From the NCBI GenBank assembly GCA_011037195.1, contig JAAEAF010001059.1:124001-188000 (forward strand): a stretch of 64,000 nucleotides of DNA, in the 5' to 3' direction. The notes under the pieces were generated by a model. It did not search any database, had not been told where the DNA came from, and was given only the letters and a program-made list of their open reading frames with translations. This document shows positions 33,901 to 44,182 of the stretch, piece by piece. Source of the DNA: Triatoma infestans. Taxonomy: Eukaryota > Arthropoda > Insecta > Hemiptera > Reduviidae. The translations under genes were made by a program, and so were the position numbers. Each line of letters opens with the position of its first letter. Position 1 is the stretch's first letter.

Positions 33901-34425
33901 AAGATATTCAACATCAAATTTATAAATTCGGGGCCATCATGTTGCCAAATTTTAATTACATGAAAATAAATCATTTATTTTTACTTTTTTTTCATTTATT
34001 TTTAGTTATAAATATTGACCTTTACATAGGTGACCTATGTTAGTTTTGTCCATTTATATATTGTGTTGTCTGACTAGAGAGAGACACGACGAGTTCATTA
34101 ATCAGCTGAGTCATTCGTTAGTACTTGTTACAAAAAATTTACTTCTAAAAATACATAGTTATATTCATTTTACTCAATTACATTCTAAAAATGTCCTAAC
34201 AATTATAAAGAATAATTTAAACTGAGTCTATTTTTTTCCCCCCGGCCCCTTTCCCCATGATCATTTAACATCTATTTAAGGAAGTTATGCAATTGGTGGT
34301 AAAAATTAAAATGAAATTTATGTCCTTAATTCTTCTTAATTTTTAACTTGATGAATAAGAGAGTTATTAAAATCATTAACAGAATTATCTTTTCCAATAA
34401 AATATAATGTTTATTTTCCATGGAT
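33901..34425. other. AT-rich spacer
   Basis: No recognised feature. Confidence 0.5.
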
Positions 34426-34851
34426 ACCATTGAGGCAGGTTTATTAATTTTCTCAGCACAGAAAGAATCATGGGGTTCGAATCTCTCTCTCTCTCTCTCT
34501 CTCTGTCCGGTCTGAGTAAATTTTTCTTCAGAAACAATTGGCTGTTACTCCTTACAGCAGTTGATGCTCAAAAAAACACGCGGAAGTCCTGGGTTCTAGT
34601 TTAGCAGTGCTGCCCTTACATTGTTTCGCCTATGAGATCGGCACTTCACTGAGAAGTCTCCGGGCGCCAATGACCATATAGATGTTGACGCGCCTTCAAA
34701 GAAAAAATAAACGACTGATACGATCTTAGCCCATAGAACTAAGTGTTTTGTGAAAGAGGCAACTATTCACTTCATTTTGGCGGAAAGGGCGGTTTTCTTA
34801 ACCTTCAGCTAACATAATAGGTGTCGTAGACGGGATCGGAAGTACATAGGT
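34426..34851 (+). repeat. Direct-duplication unit, first copy (contains SINE-1)
   Basis: Runs from ACCATTGAGGCAGGTTTATT to GGGATCGGAAGTACATAGG. Repeated at 35201-36671 once the hAT insertion there is removed. Includes a (CT)n run at 34481-34504 and a SINE-1 body at about 34560-34708 ending GTTGACGCGCCTTCAAAGAAAAAATAA. Confidence 0.85.
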
Positions 34852-35200
34852 TTTAACATGTGGATGGGTCCGCAAATCTGGTATTTTATCCGTCGAAGCA
34901 TGCATATTTATAGTTTTCCTGACCGGTTTCGGATTTTCATCCATTGTCAGAGCAAATTCACCAAAAGTTCGTGTAGAGAGTTTACTTCAACTTAATGTTT
35001 CTGTTACACTCACACTTGTTGGTTGTATATATTTGTTGGTACCTTATAACCTCCCCACATAAATATATACAACCAACAGGTGTGAATGTAACAGAAACAT
35101 TAAATTGAAATGACTACTCTCTACACGAACTTTTGGTGAATTTGCTCTGACGATGGGTGAAAATCCGAAACCGGTCGATGACCATAAAAAGAAGCAGGCT
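34852..35200 (+). mobile_element. Foldback A/B hybrid between the duplicated units
   Basis: The left arm is family B (ATGTGGATGGGTCCGC...TATTTTATCCGTCG). The right arm begins as B but ends as family A (GGTCGATGACCATAAAAAGAAGCAGGC). Right-arm core: CTGACGA, T, GGGT-GAAA-ATCC, GAAA, CCGGTC. Stem I would join a B 5' strand to an A 3' strand and does not pair. The left core has G8 changed to A (CTGACAA). Confidence 0.78.
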
Positions 35201-35654
35201 ACCATTGAGGCAGGTTTATTAATTTTCTCAGCACGAAGGAGTCATGGGGTTCGAATCTCTCTCTCTCTCTCTCTCTGTCCGGTCTGAGTAAACTTTTCTT
35301 CAGAAACAATTGGCTGTTACTCTTACAGCAGTTGATGCTCAAAAAAACACGCGGAAGTCCTGGGTTCTAGTTTAGCAGTGCTGCCCTTACATTGTTTCGC
35401 CTATGAGATCGGCACTTCACTGAGAAGTCTCCGGGCGCCAATGACCATATAGATCAGTGATGGCGAACCTATGACACGCGAGCTCATTTTTGGTGACACG
35501 CATCTTCAAAGATAAAAAATTTCATAATTCAAAAAAATCTTTTTTTTCTGATAATGTAGCTCATATAGTTAGCAACTCTCTCTGTTTACTACATATTTTG
35601 TGTTTAGTTTGTTTTATGGAAATTATAAATACCGATTAACATTTTTTTTAATTT

Positions 35655-35695
35655 TATCCCTGAAAAAGACAATAAATTTGTCGAAACGTTGGAAA
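35655..35695 (+). ncRNA. Degraded hammerhead-like motif of Penelope type
   Basis: TCC, CTGAAAA, A, GAC...GTC hairpin with an AT-rich loop (AATAAATTT, the same loop as at 9.74 kb), GAAA, CGTT, GGA. G8 of the core is changed to A, so probably inactive. Confidence 0.5.
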
Positions 35696-35754
35696 AGATT
35701 TAAAAAAAAAGTGTACATTTTATTGACCGCTCCTCGAGATCTCCTTTAGTTGTT

Positions 35755-35940
35755 TTGCTAACAATTTTTTCATCCACATATTTTTGTGAGACATTGTTCT
35801 CAGCATTAAATAATATTAAGACAAACAAACGGAATCGGTTAACAGATGAAGTCAGTGGCGCTTGCTTGGCCTTGAAATGTACCAAGTATATACCCGAAAT
35901 AGAAGATTTAGCAGACAATCCTCAGCACCAAAAAAAGTCA
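35755..35940 (+). pseudogene. hAT transposase C-terminal (dimerisation) fragment
   Basis: Reads YFCETLFSALNNIKTNKRNR followed by LTDEVSGACLALKCTKYIPEIEDLA, the conserved hAT C-terminal block (C-E-x-x-F-S-x-x-x-x-I-K...R-x-R-L-T-D-E). The frame enters foldback A2 after 35940. The zinc-finger BED domain and catalytic core are absent. Confidence 0.88.
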
Positions 35941-35980
35941 TCAGAGACATTTTCCGCGGTAGCCTGCTTCATTTTGTAGT

Positions 35981-36018
35981 CATCGACCGGTTTCGGGCGT
36001 TCGCCCATCTTCAGGATG
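35981..36018 (-). ncRNA. Hammerhead-like motif, A2 left arm
   Basis: Minus strand: CATC, CTGAAGA, T, GGGC-GAAC-GCCC, GAAA, CCGGTC, GATG. All core positions intact and stem I is a perfect 4-bp match. Confidence 0.63.
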
Positions 36019-36124
36019 CGTTTTTCAGACAGTGTGACAACACCGACATGCACAGAGCAAACTTAGTTTTCACACTCAAGTTTGCTCTGTACAAGTCTGT
36101 GTTGTTCGCACTGTCTGAAAAACG

Positions 36125-36162
36125 CATCCTGAAGATGGGCGAACGACCGAAACTGGTCGATG
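36125..36162 (+). ncRNA. Hammerhead-like motif, A2 right arm
   Basis: CATC, CTGAAGA, T, GGGC-GAAC-GACC (one stem II mismatch), GAAA, CTGGTC, GATG. Core intact; predicted cleavage after C36158. Confidence 0.58.
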
Positions 36163-36671
36163 ACTACAAAATGAAGCAGGCTACCACGGAAAATGTCTCT
36201 GATGCTTTCCAGCTCTGCTGAACCAACCACCACACACCAAAAAAGTCACTAATTTTTCATATATATTTATTTTCTAATTATATAAATTTATATTGTTTTT
36301 CTGTTTTTGTTCAATTATATTTTATATATATATTACTTGATTTTGTATGTTAAGTGTCAATGAAATATGTAAGACAAGTCTCTAAATGTAAACTATTGGT
36401 TTCATAATTTTGGCTTTTGTATTTTAAATGGCATTAAACAAATAATTAACTTGATGAATGACACGCCACGAGAATTATGTTTCTATTTTTCAAAATTTTG
36501 ACACACCGAGCTCAAAAGGTTCGCCATCACTGATATAGATGTTGACGCGCCTTCAAAGAAAAAATAAACCACTGACACGATCTTAACCCATAAATCTAAG
36601 TGTTTTTTTGAAGCAGGCAACTACTCACCTCTATCCATCAGGTGTCGTAGACGGGATCGGAAGTACATAGG

Positions 36672-37277
36672 TATATGATAAATAAAAACGAATACATTTG
36701 ATTTCCTCTAATATTTATTTTAACTCTTCTCCAATTTGCCGTTTGCTGCCAACCTTCTTACATATCAATTTACTTAATAATTTCCTGTATTTAACCCTGC
36801 TTGTATTTCACATTTATGTATTACTTGTACAAGCTTTTGGACTGTCCATTAACTTTGCATTGCCTTTCTTCAAACTTTATCTATTCCTATTAGTACAGTA
36901 TACTCCTGAAATAACTTATCCCCCCCCTAATAAAAATAACTGATAAGACACTGAGCATACTTTACAACACTATTAAAAATTTAGTTATGGAGTATTCTGC
37001 AAAACAGTAAACAAATTTATTATACACTATTTTTCTAATGTCTAATCATAACTTACAATAATTCCATTTTGCCATTAATCACATACACATAGTAACATAA
37101 CCTTATAATCACCCCACATAATTATATACAACCAACAAGTGTGAGTAACAAGTAACAGAAACATTACGTTGTAGTGAACTCTTTACACGAACTTTTGGTG
37201 AATTTGCTCTGACGATGGATGAAAATCCGAAACCGGTCAGGAAGAAAATAAATATGCATGCTAAGACGGATAAATAC
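36672..37277 (-). mobile_element. Foldback B, long form, inverted copy
   Basis: The body at 36672-37100 is the reverse complement of the 22.37-22.80 kb body (for example ATGATAAATAAAAACGAATAC against GTATTCGTTTTTATTTATCAT). It is followed by one arm with a plus-strand hammerhead-like motif at 37203-37243, ending GACGGATAAATACCAG. The other arm is missing. Confidence 0.8.
37203..37243 (+). ncRNA. Hammerhead-like motif, family B, intact core
   Basis: TTTGCT, CTGACGA, T, GGAT-GAAA-ATCC (stem II closed by a GNRA loop), GAAA, CCGGTC, AGGAA. Stem I: U-A, C-G, G-G mismatch, U-A, U-A. Predicted cleavage after C37238. Confidence 0.63.
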
Positions 37278-37291
37278 CAGCCATAGATATA

Positions 37292-37706
37292 TGTTGAATA
37301 TGTGGATGGGTCCGCAATGCTGGATAACATCTGGTATTTTATCCGTCGTAGCATGCATATTTGTAGTTTTCCTGACCGCTTTCGGATTTTCATCCATCGT
37401 CAGAGCAAATTCACCAAAAGTTCGTGTAGAGAGTTCACTTCTCAATTTAATGATTCTGTTACACTCAAACTTGTTGGTTGTATATATTTGTGGGTATCTT
37501 ATAACCTCCCCACATATATACAACCAACAAGTGTGAATGTAACAGAAACATTAAATTGAAGTGACTACTCTCTACACGAACTTTTGGTGAATTTGCTGTG
37601 ACGATGGATGAAAATCCGAAACCGGTCGTTTGACCATAAAAAGAAGCAGGCTATCACGGAAAGAATCTGTAAAGCTTTCCAGCTCTGCAGAACCAAACCA
37701 CAACTT
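37292..37706. mobile_element. Foldback B/A hybrid
   Basis: The left arm is a full B arm (GAATATGTGGATGGGTCCGC...). The right arm runs from B sequence into a full A end (GAAGCAGGCTATCACGG...CTCTGCAGAACCAAACCAC). The left core has a stem III change (GAAAGCGGTC) and the right core has C3 changed to G, so neither looks functional. The short ORFs of 60-119 codons around here are translations of the arms, not genes. Confidence 0.78.
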
Positions 37707-37914
37707 ATATATATATATATATTTATTATCAGTATTTTTCCAACCAAAAATTATAAATTTAAGCAGTTTTCTATAGATCTCGAACAGGGATCTCCCAAAT
37801 ACAACATCCTTGCTCATAATCACACTCTAAACTACAGTGCACCCACGTCAACTTGTATTTCAGTCAATAAATCTTATTTAATATTAATGACAACAAATTC
37901 CTCCCAGGTACTTT

Positions 37915-38230
37915 TTTACAGTTCACTGGCTGGTCACGGGCACTGTTGTCAGTAACGAGTGAACACCGGTAGTGTACTGAGAAGGTTTCGGGCGCCAAAA
38001 TCCACGGATTTTGGGTAAATAATAATAAAGGCTTAGATCAAAAGAGCGCACTAAACTTGCATGCGGAAGTCCCTAGAGATTCAGTAGTGCTAGCCTTAGA
38101 TTTTCCCCTCCCAAAAGTTTTTACATTCAGAAGCGATAACGAAAGAACAATGCATGAATGCCGGCATTGTACTGAGAAGGTTCCAACCACCAGTGAACAC
38201 AGATCTTGAAGCGCCTTAATTTAAAAACGG
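37915..38230 (+). repeat. Two SINE-1 fragments in tandem
   Basis: The first (37915-38005) has TACTGAGAAGGTTTCGGGCGCCAA. The second (38037-38230) has GCGGAAGTCCCTAGAGATTCAG and ends GTACTGAGAAGGTTCC...CTTGAAGCGCCTTAATTTAAAAA. Both are diverged. Confidence 0.65.
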
Positions 38231-38235
38231 ATAAT

Positions 38236-38780
38236 TATTTTTAAGTATAAATCAATGAGAACATAAAGGAAAGTTTGAAACATACACTAATATTGGAATA
38301 ATATTCAATTACTTTACAATTTATTTTCTTTTGCGTAAAATTATGCCAGTTTACAATTTCTATTAATTCATTCATTCTTTTTTTTTTTTTTAATTTCATA
38401 ACGGTAAACTTGAACAGAATTTCATTCAATTAATAAAAATTTCACTGCTATGAATTTTGTTTTCTGGTCTTCATTATACTACAGAATAATGAGTTTAATC
38501 AAACCGAGTTCACTTCCTTTTCTCGAACAGTTTAATGAGTAGTATGGCATAATAGAATATCAATACTAGGAATCGTAGATTCACCAAATTCTTCCAATTA
38601 TGTAATGAGAAATTGAAATGGTTCGCGAATCGTGCATCATAGAATTAATATTAAATTTTGTGATCAAATATTTACCAATGGGCCACTGTTGATAATTTTT
38701 TAAACAAATTATTCAAAGACATTAGCACTTAAGAAGATACATAGCCAAGTAACGCTTTTGCTATCAGATATATTTTTTCC
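38236..38780. other. AT-rich spacer
   Basis: No recognised feature. Confidence 0.5.
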
Positions 38781-38781
38781 A

Positions 38782-38996
38782 AGATAGGGTGCTTCTTTTT
38801 GTGGTCATCGACCGGTTTGGAGAGTCCGCCCATTATCAGGATGTTTTTGTTAAAACAGTTCAGTATGATAGCAGCTTTATCAAAACATCCTGATGATGAG
38901 CGAACGTCCGAAACTGGTCGAGGACCACAAAAAGAAGCAGGCTATCACGGAAAATATCTCTCATGCTTTCTGGCTCTGCGGAACCAACCACAACAA
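38782..38996 (+). mobile_element. Foldback element A5
   Basis: The left arm is truncated (starts AGATAGGGTGCTTCTTTTTG), the centre is near 38862, and the right arm is full, ending TGCGGAACCAACCACAACAAC. The left-arm core is decayed (CTGATAA, GAAA lost). The right-arm core is intact (separate entry). Confidence 0.82.
38885..38922 (+). ncRNA. Hammerhead-like motif, A5 right arm
   Basis: CATC, CTGATGA, T, GAGC-GAAC-GTCC (weakened stem II), GAAA, CTGGTC, GAGG. Core positions intact; stem I has three pairs. Confidence 0.5.
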
Positions 38997-38999
38997 CTC

Positions 39000-41900
39000 T
39001 TTTGTTAATTAATAGAAAGATAGTAAGTATTACGCACCATTGCAAATCTTAACATTGACCTGGGGAATTAACCATTCCATTATCAACTTTGTGTCCTACA
39101 CTTATATTTTACTATCTTTCATAAATTGGATTTTAGACTTCTCTTTTTGACCTTACTATTAACAATTCCCTGCATAGTGGGGGTGTGTGTGTGTGTGTGT
39201 GTGTTGTTAATTATCTTTACTAATTCGGTAGAATAAAGATGGCCTCTGTTAGGTAAATTTTGGATACATCATAAATTTAGTGGATTCTTATTTAATACGC
39301 TCATTGAACATAAAGGAGTAGATAGATATTCTGTCAGGATTTTGTGGAAATATTCTTTCATAAATCGTGTGTGAGTTCTCAGATTTAATAAGGTTTCGCT
39401 CAAGATCATCGTAATTTAAAAATATCTAATATAATTTATCATGATTAGTTTATATAAAACAGACTGAAAGTGTAACCCACTGAAGGTGCTACTGGAGGAG
39501 GGGGGGTTATGGGACGGGAGCTGGAAGGGAATCAGAGGTCCAGAGAGGGAGAAGATGAAAAAGAATCCAGTCTTAATTGTATAAGTTATATAATATAAAT
39601 TGAATAAAACAATAGTAAAATTTCAAATCAAAATTATAAAACAAATGCTAGAATAAATATTGTTAGTAGATTGCAAATCTTTAGTTATAAAGACAATACT
39701 GGAATATATATATATATGTCGCTAGTAAATTGCAAACCCGAAGTTATAAAAACAATACTAAAATATATGTTGCTTCGTAATCCATTAATTAAAGAAATTA
39801 TTAAGAAATATAACCCACAAAATAATCAAATTCTAAACTAGTATTTTTAATAGTTTAACAACGTAAATAAAAGAAAATGGAAAAATTGTAAAGGCTACTG
39901 GTTGGGATCACTTAATCTGACTCCAAAAAAACAATACACACATCCGCTAACAAACGTCTAAGCAAATCTTACTAAATTAAACCATCCCAGACCACTAATT
40001 CCTACGGCGATGCGTTACGCCCAGAGAGCTTGGCAATACAGTGAAAAGGCACTCACCTGCGCAATAGAATAACATCAAAAACAGCATGAGGAGATCTGAA
40101 CGTATGCACTCACGAACTCACCACTCATATCCAGTCCCCTTCCCGTTCTCCATGTCTCGTTCCGCTCGCTGAAAGCTGGTTCAACTAGCACCTCCCTTCC
40201 ATCCCAACCGGCTCTTATTCTACCCATGATTCCTGGGTGACTGAGGCTGCGGCCTCCTGAAAGTTCTCGCGGTCCTGCGTCTTCAAAAGTCTGCGGAGCG
40301 TCATATTGTAGCGTCCTATACCGAGTCTGATATAATCCCTTCAGGAAAGCGTAATATCAAAATCAAAACATCAAAATTGAATCTTGCAAGCGTTGTTGTA
40401 ATGCTATAAAAAGAAAAAAGAAAGAAAATAAGATGCATTTTACAGTGATCTGGCAGCAAGAATGTGCCATGGTAAACCAATTTTAAGTTTCAGAAGCATA
40501 AGGAATCCTTTTCAACTTCAAATTTGTTTAAGTTTAGGACTTATTTTCATTTCTTTTTGTTAAAATGAAAGCCCCAAGTTTGAGATAGCTGGATAAAGAC
40601 TGACAAAAGATCATCCGATTCAAAATTTTGGTTCAGAGCCTGAAGTTGAAGATAATATAGTATCACAGAATCCTAATCTGCCCTTGCCAGTTTTTCAAAA
40701 GAAAAAGGAAATCGAGAAAATTGTAGGTATTCTTCAAATGAAGGACAGTAACTTCTTACATCCTTGTTACTTCTCTTGAGAACAGACAGAATCTGAAATC
40801 GGAAGTAGTTAAATTGGGGGGAACATTCTTGTTAAATTTAATTTAATTCCTTTTAACTCTTTAACCGTAATACTCTTTGACAGAAAAACATCGTTTCAGT
40901 TTTATAATGAGGATTAAGAGATTTTGATATAAGCTGTAACATAAAGAGAGATTAATTAATTAATCGAGAGACACTTTTAAAATTGATTTAATTTTCTAAT
41001 ATAGCTTATAATTCTATCTAAATTCAATTTCTTGTAAAAGAAACGAATGCAAAATAAATATTATATTAGAATAAAAATGGTCTATTTATGGACATGCCAT
41101 ATTTGATGAGTTTTTGAAGAAGAGGATGTACCCTTTGTACAATGTCGTTTCTATATATTTGTGAAAAGTTATGACCATGGGTTTTCCATACAAATAACAA
41201 TAGGTATTTTGGTGGCGCCAGTCTGCTTTCAGGCTCAGTGGTACACCCCCTCCCTCCTCTTTCTTATAACGGGGGCATTTCACTAGAGCGGTAAGGCGTA
41301 AAAGTTTTCTATATTTATAAGAAGTTCCAAAACCACGAGAATAACTAACAAAAATTATGTTATCATGTAAAAATAATAAATACGCCGCACTATTTAACAC
41401 AAATGTATATCGATAATTTTAATTCTTAGTTTATATTTTGATAAGAATAGAATAATATCAATATAATGGGTAATAAAAATACAAAGGTAGATGATTAAGT
41501 GTATATATATATATATACTCTCTTGTTTTTTTTTATTCCTCACGGCAAATTAATTACTTAAAAGATTAAGTAATAAAAAACTACTTTTGTTAAGCAGAAC
41601 ATTAACAGCCATTGTTTTTATTACTTTATAAAACTTTAAATAATTTTTTTTTTTTTTTTCTTTTGCATTTATGTTTTTAGGAATGGCCTATGCTAAAATA
41701 TATGAAGACGGATGATTTCTAAAAAAAAAAAGGATGAGGCACACACTACACCAAGAAGAAGTAAGTTTCGTGTAAGTAAGAGGGATTGTTCCCGCCCACC
41801 TGGTCACCTACAGCCAATCACAGTTTAAGAACACACACCTCCCTCTTTAAGAGGGCTGTTAACCCCTCCCCTACCTACCCCTTCATTACCCTGTGTAATA

Positions 41901-42515
41901 TCATCATCCTTTCTAAAACTACATTCCAAAGTTAACAAAGTAAATCTATTAACCAGAAAAAAAATATCTTCTCCACTTCTTTTTTATTTTTTTCAATCTT
42001 CATTCTTTTTCAACCATTGTCAAGGTTATCACTATAATGGTGGGGCGGTGGGGGGGGGAGAGCACATTATCAGACTATGTTTAAATTATTGATAATCAAT
42101 ACATTTTTATAACATATATATATTAACTTATCAAATGATTTATTTACAGTAATTTATACAAGATAAACACTAACATTAAGCCCTTATTGTTTTTTAAGAA
42201 CTAGGTATTTGGAATTCTTTCTTCACAATGGAGGAGTGGACGTCCATGTCTTTCTTGTTCAAGTGTGGAATTTCTTTTCTTTTTCTTTTTTTTTTTAATG
42301 GGAAAGAAACGTTTTAATGCTTCGTAGCCATTCTTTTACCCACTGAATAGTTAGTTAGGTCTGTATGCTGGACTAATATTTGAGATTGAGTCGTTAATAG
42401 ACTTGCTGGCACTCTGCTTTCGGACAAGAAGAATTGTACCAATCTTCATGTATATCACCCAGATATTGAATCAAGCCTTTTCCCCAGTTAGTTCTTCCCA
42501 AGTAAACAAGCCTCA
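39000..42515. other. Long spacer with a less AT-rich patch
   Basis: Contains a (GT)n run at 39182-39206 and a less AT-rich patch at about 39990-40330 with no coding signal I recognise. The 104-codon minus-strand ORF at 41086-41400 has no recognisable domain. No repeat family of this window is evident here. Confidence 0.45.
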
Positions 42516-42519
42516 GCAT

Positions 42520-42870
42520 TGTTTAATGAGTCCGCAATGCTGGATAACATTTGGTATTTTATCCGTCGTACGTAGCATGCGTATCCATTTGGTCCCTCTG
42601 ACCGGTTTAGGATTTTCATCCATCATCAGAATATATTCACCAATTTTGTGTAGAGAGTTCACTTCAACGTAATGTTTCAGTTGTACTCACACTTGTTGGT
42701 TTTTACTAACTTTAATCAAGAGACACTTAACCAACAAGGATGAGTGTAACAGAAACATTACGTTGAAGTGAATTCTCTACATGAACTTGGTGAATTTGTT
42801 GTTATGGTGGTTGGTTCCGCAGAGCTGGAAAGCATCAGAGACATTTTCCGTGATAACCTGCTTTTGAGCT
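42520..42870. mobile_element. Foldback B with an adjoining A arm
   Basis: Left B arm (GAGTCCGCAATGCTGGATAACATTTGG...), centre near 42710, right arm B up to GGTGAATTTGTTG, then an A end (GGTGGTTGGTTCCGCAGAGCTGGAAAGCATCAGAGACATTTTCCG). The left ribozyme core is intact at CTGATGA but GAAA is changed to TAAA. The right core is missing at the junction. Confidence 0.72.
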
Positions 42871-42959
42871 ATTTCTGCCATGCATTATTTATATATATAT
42901 ATCTAACATATTTTGGGAAAAATAAATTAACATCCAACATAGTCAAATCTGTCAGACCA

Positions 42960-43470
42960 TCTAGCCTCAGTCCTATTAACATCCTTCATACTATCTTTAG
43001 ATCCTTCATATTTCTTACATTTTCAACTTTTCTATTTACAACTAGATTACCGATTCATACCAATAAATACATCCATACAAGCATATATACCAATAAATAC
43101 TCGCATTCCAATAAATACATTCATTCTAACCACAATCATTTCACGTCTAAAACAATATGGGGTGGAGTACCCGATATTCCTTGCACCCCTTTTTCTTAAA
43201 ACTAAGTTAAAATTATTTACACTATTTACAGAACAAATCATTCTCCCATTCGCACAGGTGCCGGGGTAGCCAATCCCGGCTCAAACCCTCCCCTCCAAGA
43301 GAAGGTGGCTCCCAAAATTAAAACAGTGCAGGAAAACATCTTACACGACCAAAAGTTGCCACCCCTGGCCGGTATTGGTCCCCCCCACACTCATTCATAA
43401 AATCATTCATTCTAGTTCTAATTTATACCAAATCTAAAAATTCACTCAAATAAATACTTCCATACTAATA
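42960..43470. repeat. Repeat shared with the LINE 3' region at 12.2-12.9 kb
   Basis: Shares GGGGTGGAGTACCCGATATTCC, GCCGGGGTAGCCAATCCCGG, AAGGTGGCTCCCAAAATTAAA and CCCCACACTCATTCATA with 12.28-12.78 kb, and has ACCAATAAATAC-like short repeats in both places. Probably the 3' UTR of the same LINE family. Confidence 0.6.
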
Positions 43471-43585
43471 AATACAGACATACCTATCATAAAATAAAAG
43501 CTTGATAAATCTATAAACATTATATACATACTCTGAAATTTCGTCACAAACACTGAGCACCACCAACACCCACACACCCAAACTG

Positions 43586-43820
43586 TTCTTTTTGTGTCAT
43601 CGTACCGGTTTGGGCGTTCGAACATCATCAGGCTGTTTTGTTAAACAGTGTAATGACATAGACTTGCACAGAGCAAATATAGTTGATACACAAATATCTA
43701 TATCGATATCAACTGTATTTGCTCTGTGCAAATCTATGTTATTACACTGTTTAACAAAAACATCCTGATGATGGGTCGATGACCACAAAAAAAAGCAGGT
43801 TATAATGGAAAATGTCTCTG
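43586..43820. mobile_element. Foldback element A7 with core deletion
   Basis: Inverted arms around a TATC-rich centre near 43697. In the right arm the ribozyme is cut out internally: CATCCTGATGATGGG joins directly to TCGATGACC. The left core is decayed. Ends AAAATGTCTCTG, where a family B fragment begins. Confidence 0.75.
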
Positions 43821-43907
43821 TAGGTGAATTTGCTCTGACGATGGATGAAAATCCGAAACCGGTTAGGAACCAAATGAATATGCATGCTACGACGGATAAA
43901 ATAACAG
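43821..43907 (+). repeat. Family B arm fragment
   Basis: A single B arm, GGTGAATTTGCTCTGACGATGG to TGCATGCTACGACGGATAAAATAACAG, with an intact hammerhead-like core at 43830-43869. Confidence 0.78.
43830..43869 (+). ncRNA. Hammerhead-like motif, family B fragment
   Basis: TTTGCT, CTGACGA, T, GGAT-GAAA-ATCC, GAAA, CCGGT with cleavage base T (allowed H17), AGGAA. Core intact. Confidence 0.58.
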
Positions 43908-44170
43908 AAGACTCAGCATTCTTTCTTAAATTGAAAATGATTTAATGATCCAGATATTATCCTTCAGCCATTACTTAGCTGAATAAGTTCCTGCTGCCTA
44001 CCTAGGTCTACATTAAGAAATGTTGCACAGAATTATAGATACATTAAGCCAAATTATAATTTATTCTTGTCACAATTGTTGCTTGAATAGTGAGAGGAAA
44101 GTCGTAAATGGGGGGCTACATCGGCGATATCTGGATATTTTTATAAGAAAGCAAATAAATTCTTAGTAAT
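43908..44170. other. AT-rich spacer
   Basis: Nothing recognised. Confidence 0.5.
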
Positions 44171-44182
44171 AGTTTTTGTACA

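Larger units (their letters stand above)
35941..36236 (+). mobile_element. Foldback element A2 nested in the hAT
   Basis: Inverted arms around a centre near 36075. The left arm starts TCAGAGACATTTTCCG; the right arm extends to TGCTGAACCAACCACCACA. Flanked by CCAAAAAAAGTCA (left, seven A) and CCAAAAAAGTCA at 36237-36248 (right, six A), a 12-13-bp duplication. Same start and end points as A1. Confidence 0.87.
35455..36532 (+). mobile_element. hAT DNA transposon, degraded
   Basis: Terminal inverted repeats CAGTGATGGCGAACCT at both ends and a perfect 8-bp duplication ATATAGAT (35447-35454 and 36533-36540), the hAT hallmark. Contains a piece of the transposase dimerisation domain (35755-35940), a Penelope-like hammerhead remnant at 35655-35695 and the nested foldback A2. 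Most of the transposase is missing. Confidence 0.92.
35201..36671 (+). repeat. Direct-duplication unit, second copy (SINE-1 split by hAT)
   Basis: Same start ACCATTGAGG and same end GGATCGGAAGTACATAGG as the first copy. The SINE-1 body (about 35330-35446) is interrupted by the hAT element at 35455-36532 and resumes at 36541 with GTTGACGCGCCTTCAAAG. Confidence 0.85.

Noticed and set aside
37109..37823. Family of small conserved proteins (repeated MGPQCWIT-SGILSVV and similar frames)
   Set aside because: The frames are translations of foldback arms on both strands and at many loci. Conservation follows the repeat, with no codon signature.
39990..40330. Less AT-rich patch as a promoter, CpG island or LTR
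   Set aside because: No paired long terminal repeats, primer-binding site or coding region could be matched; left unassigned.
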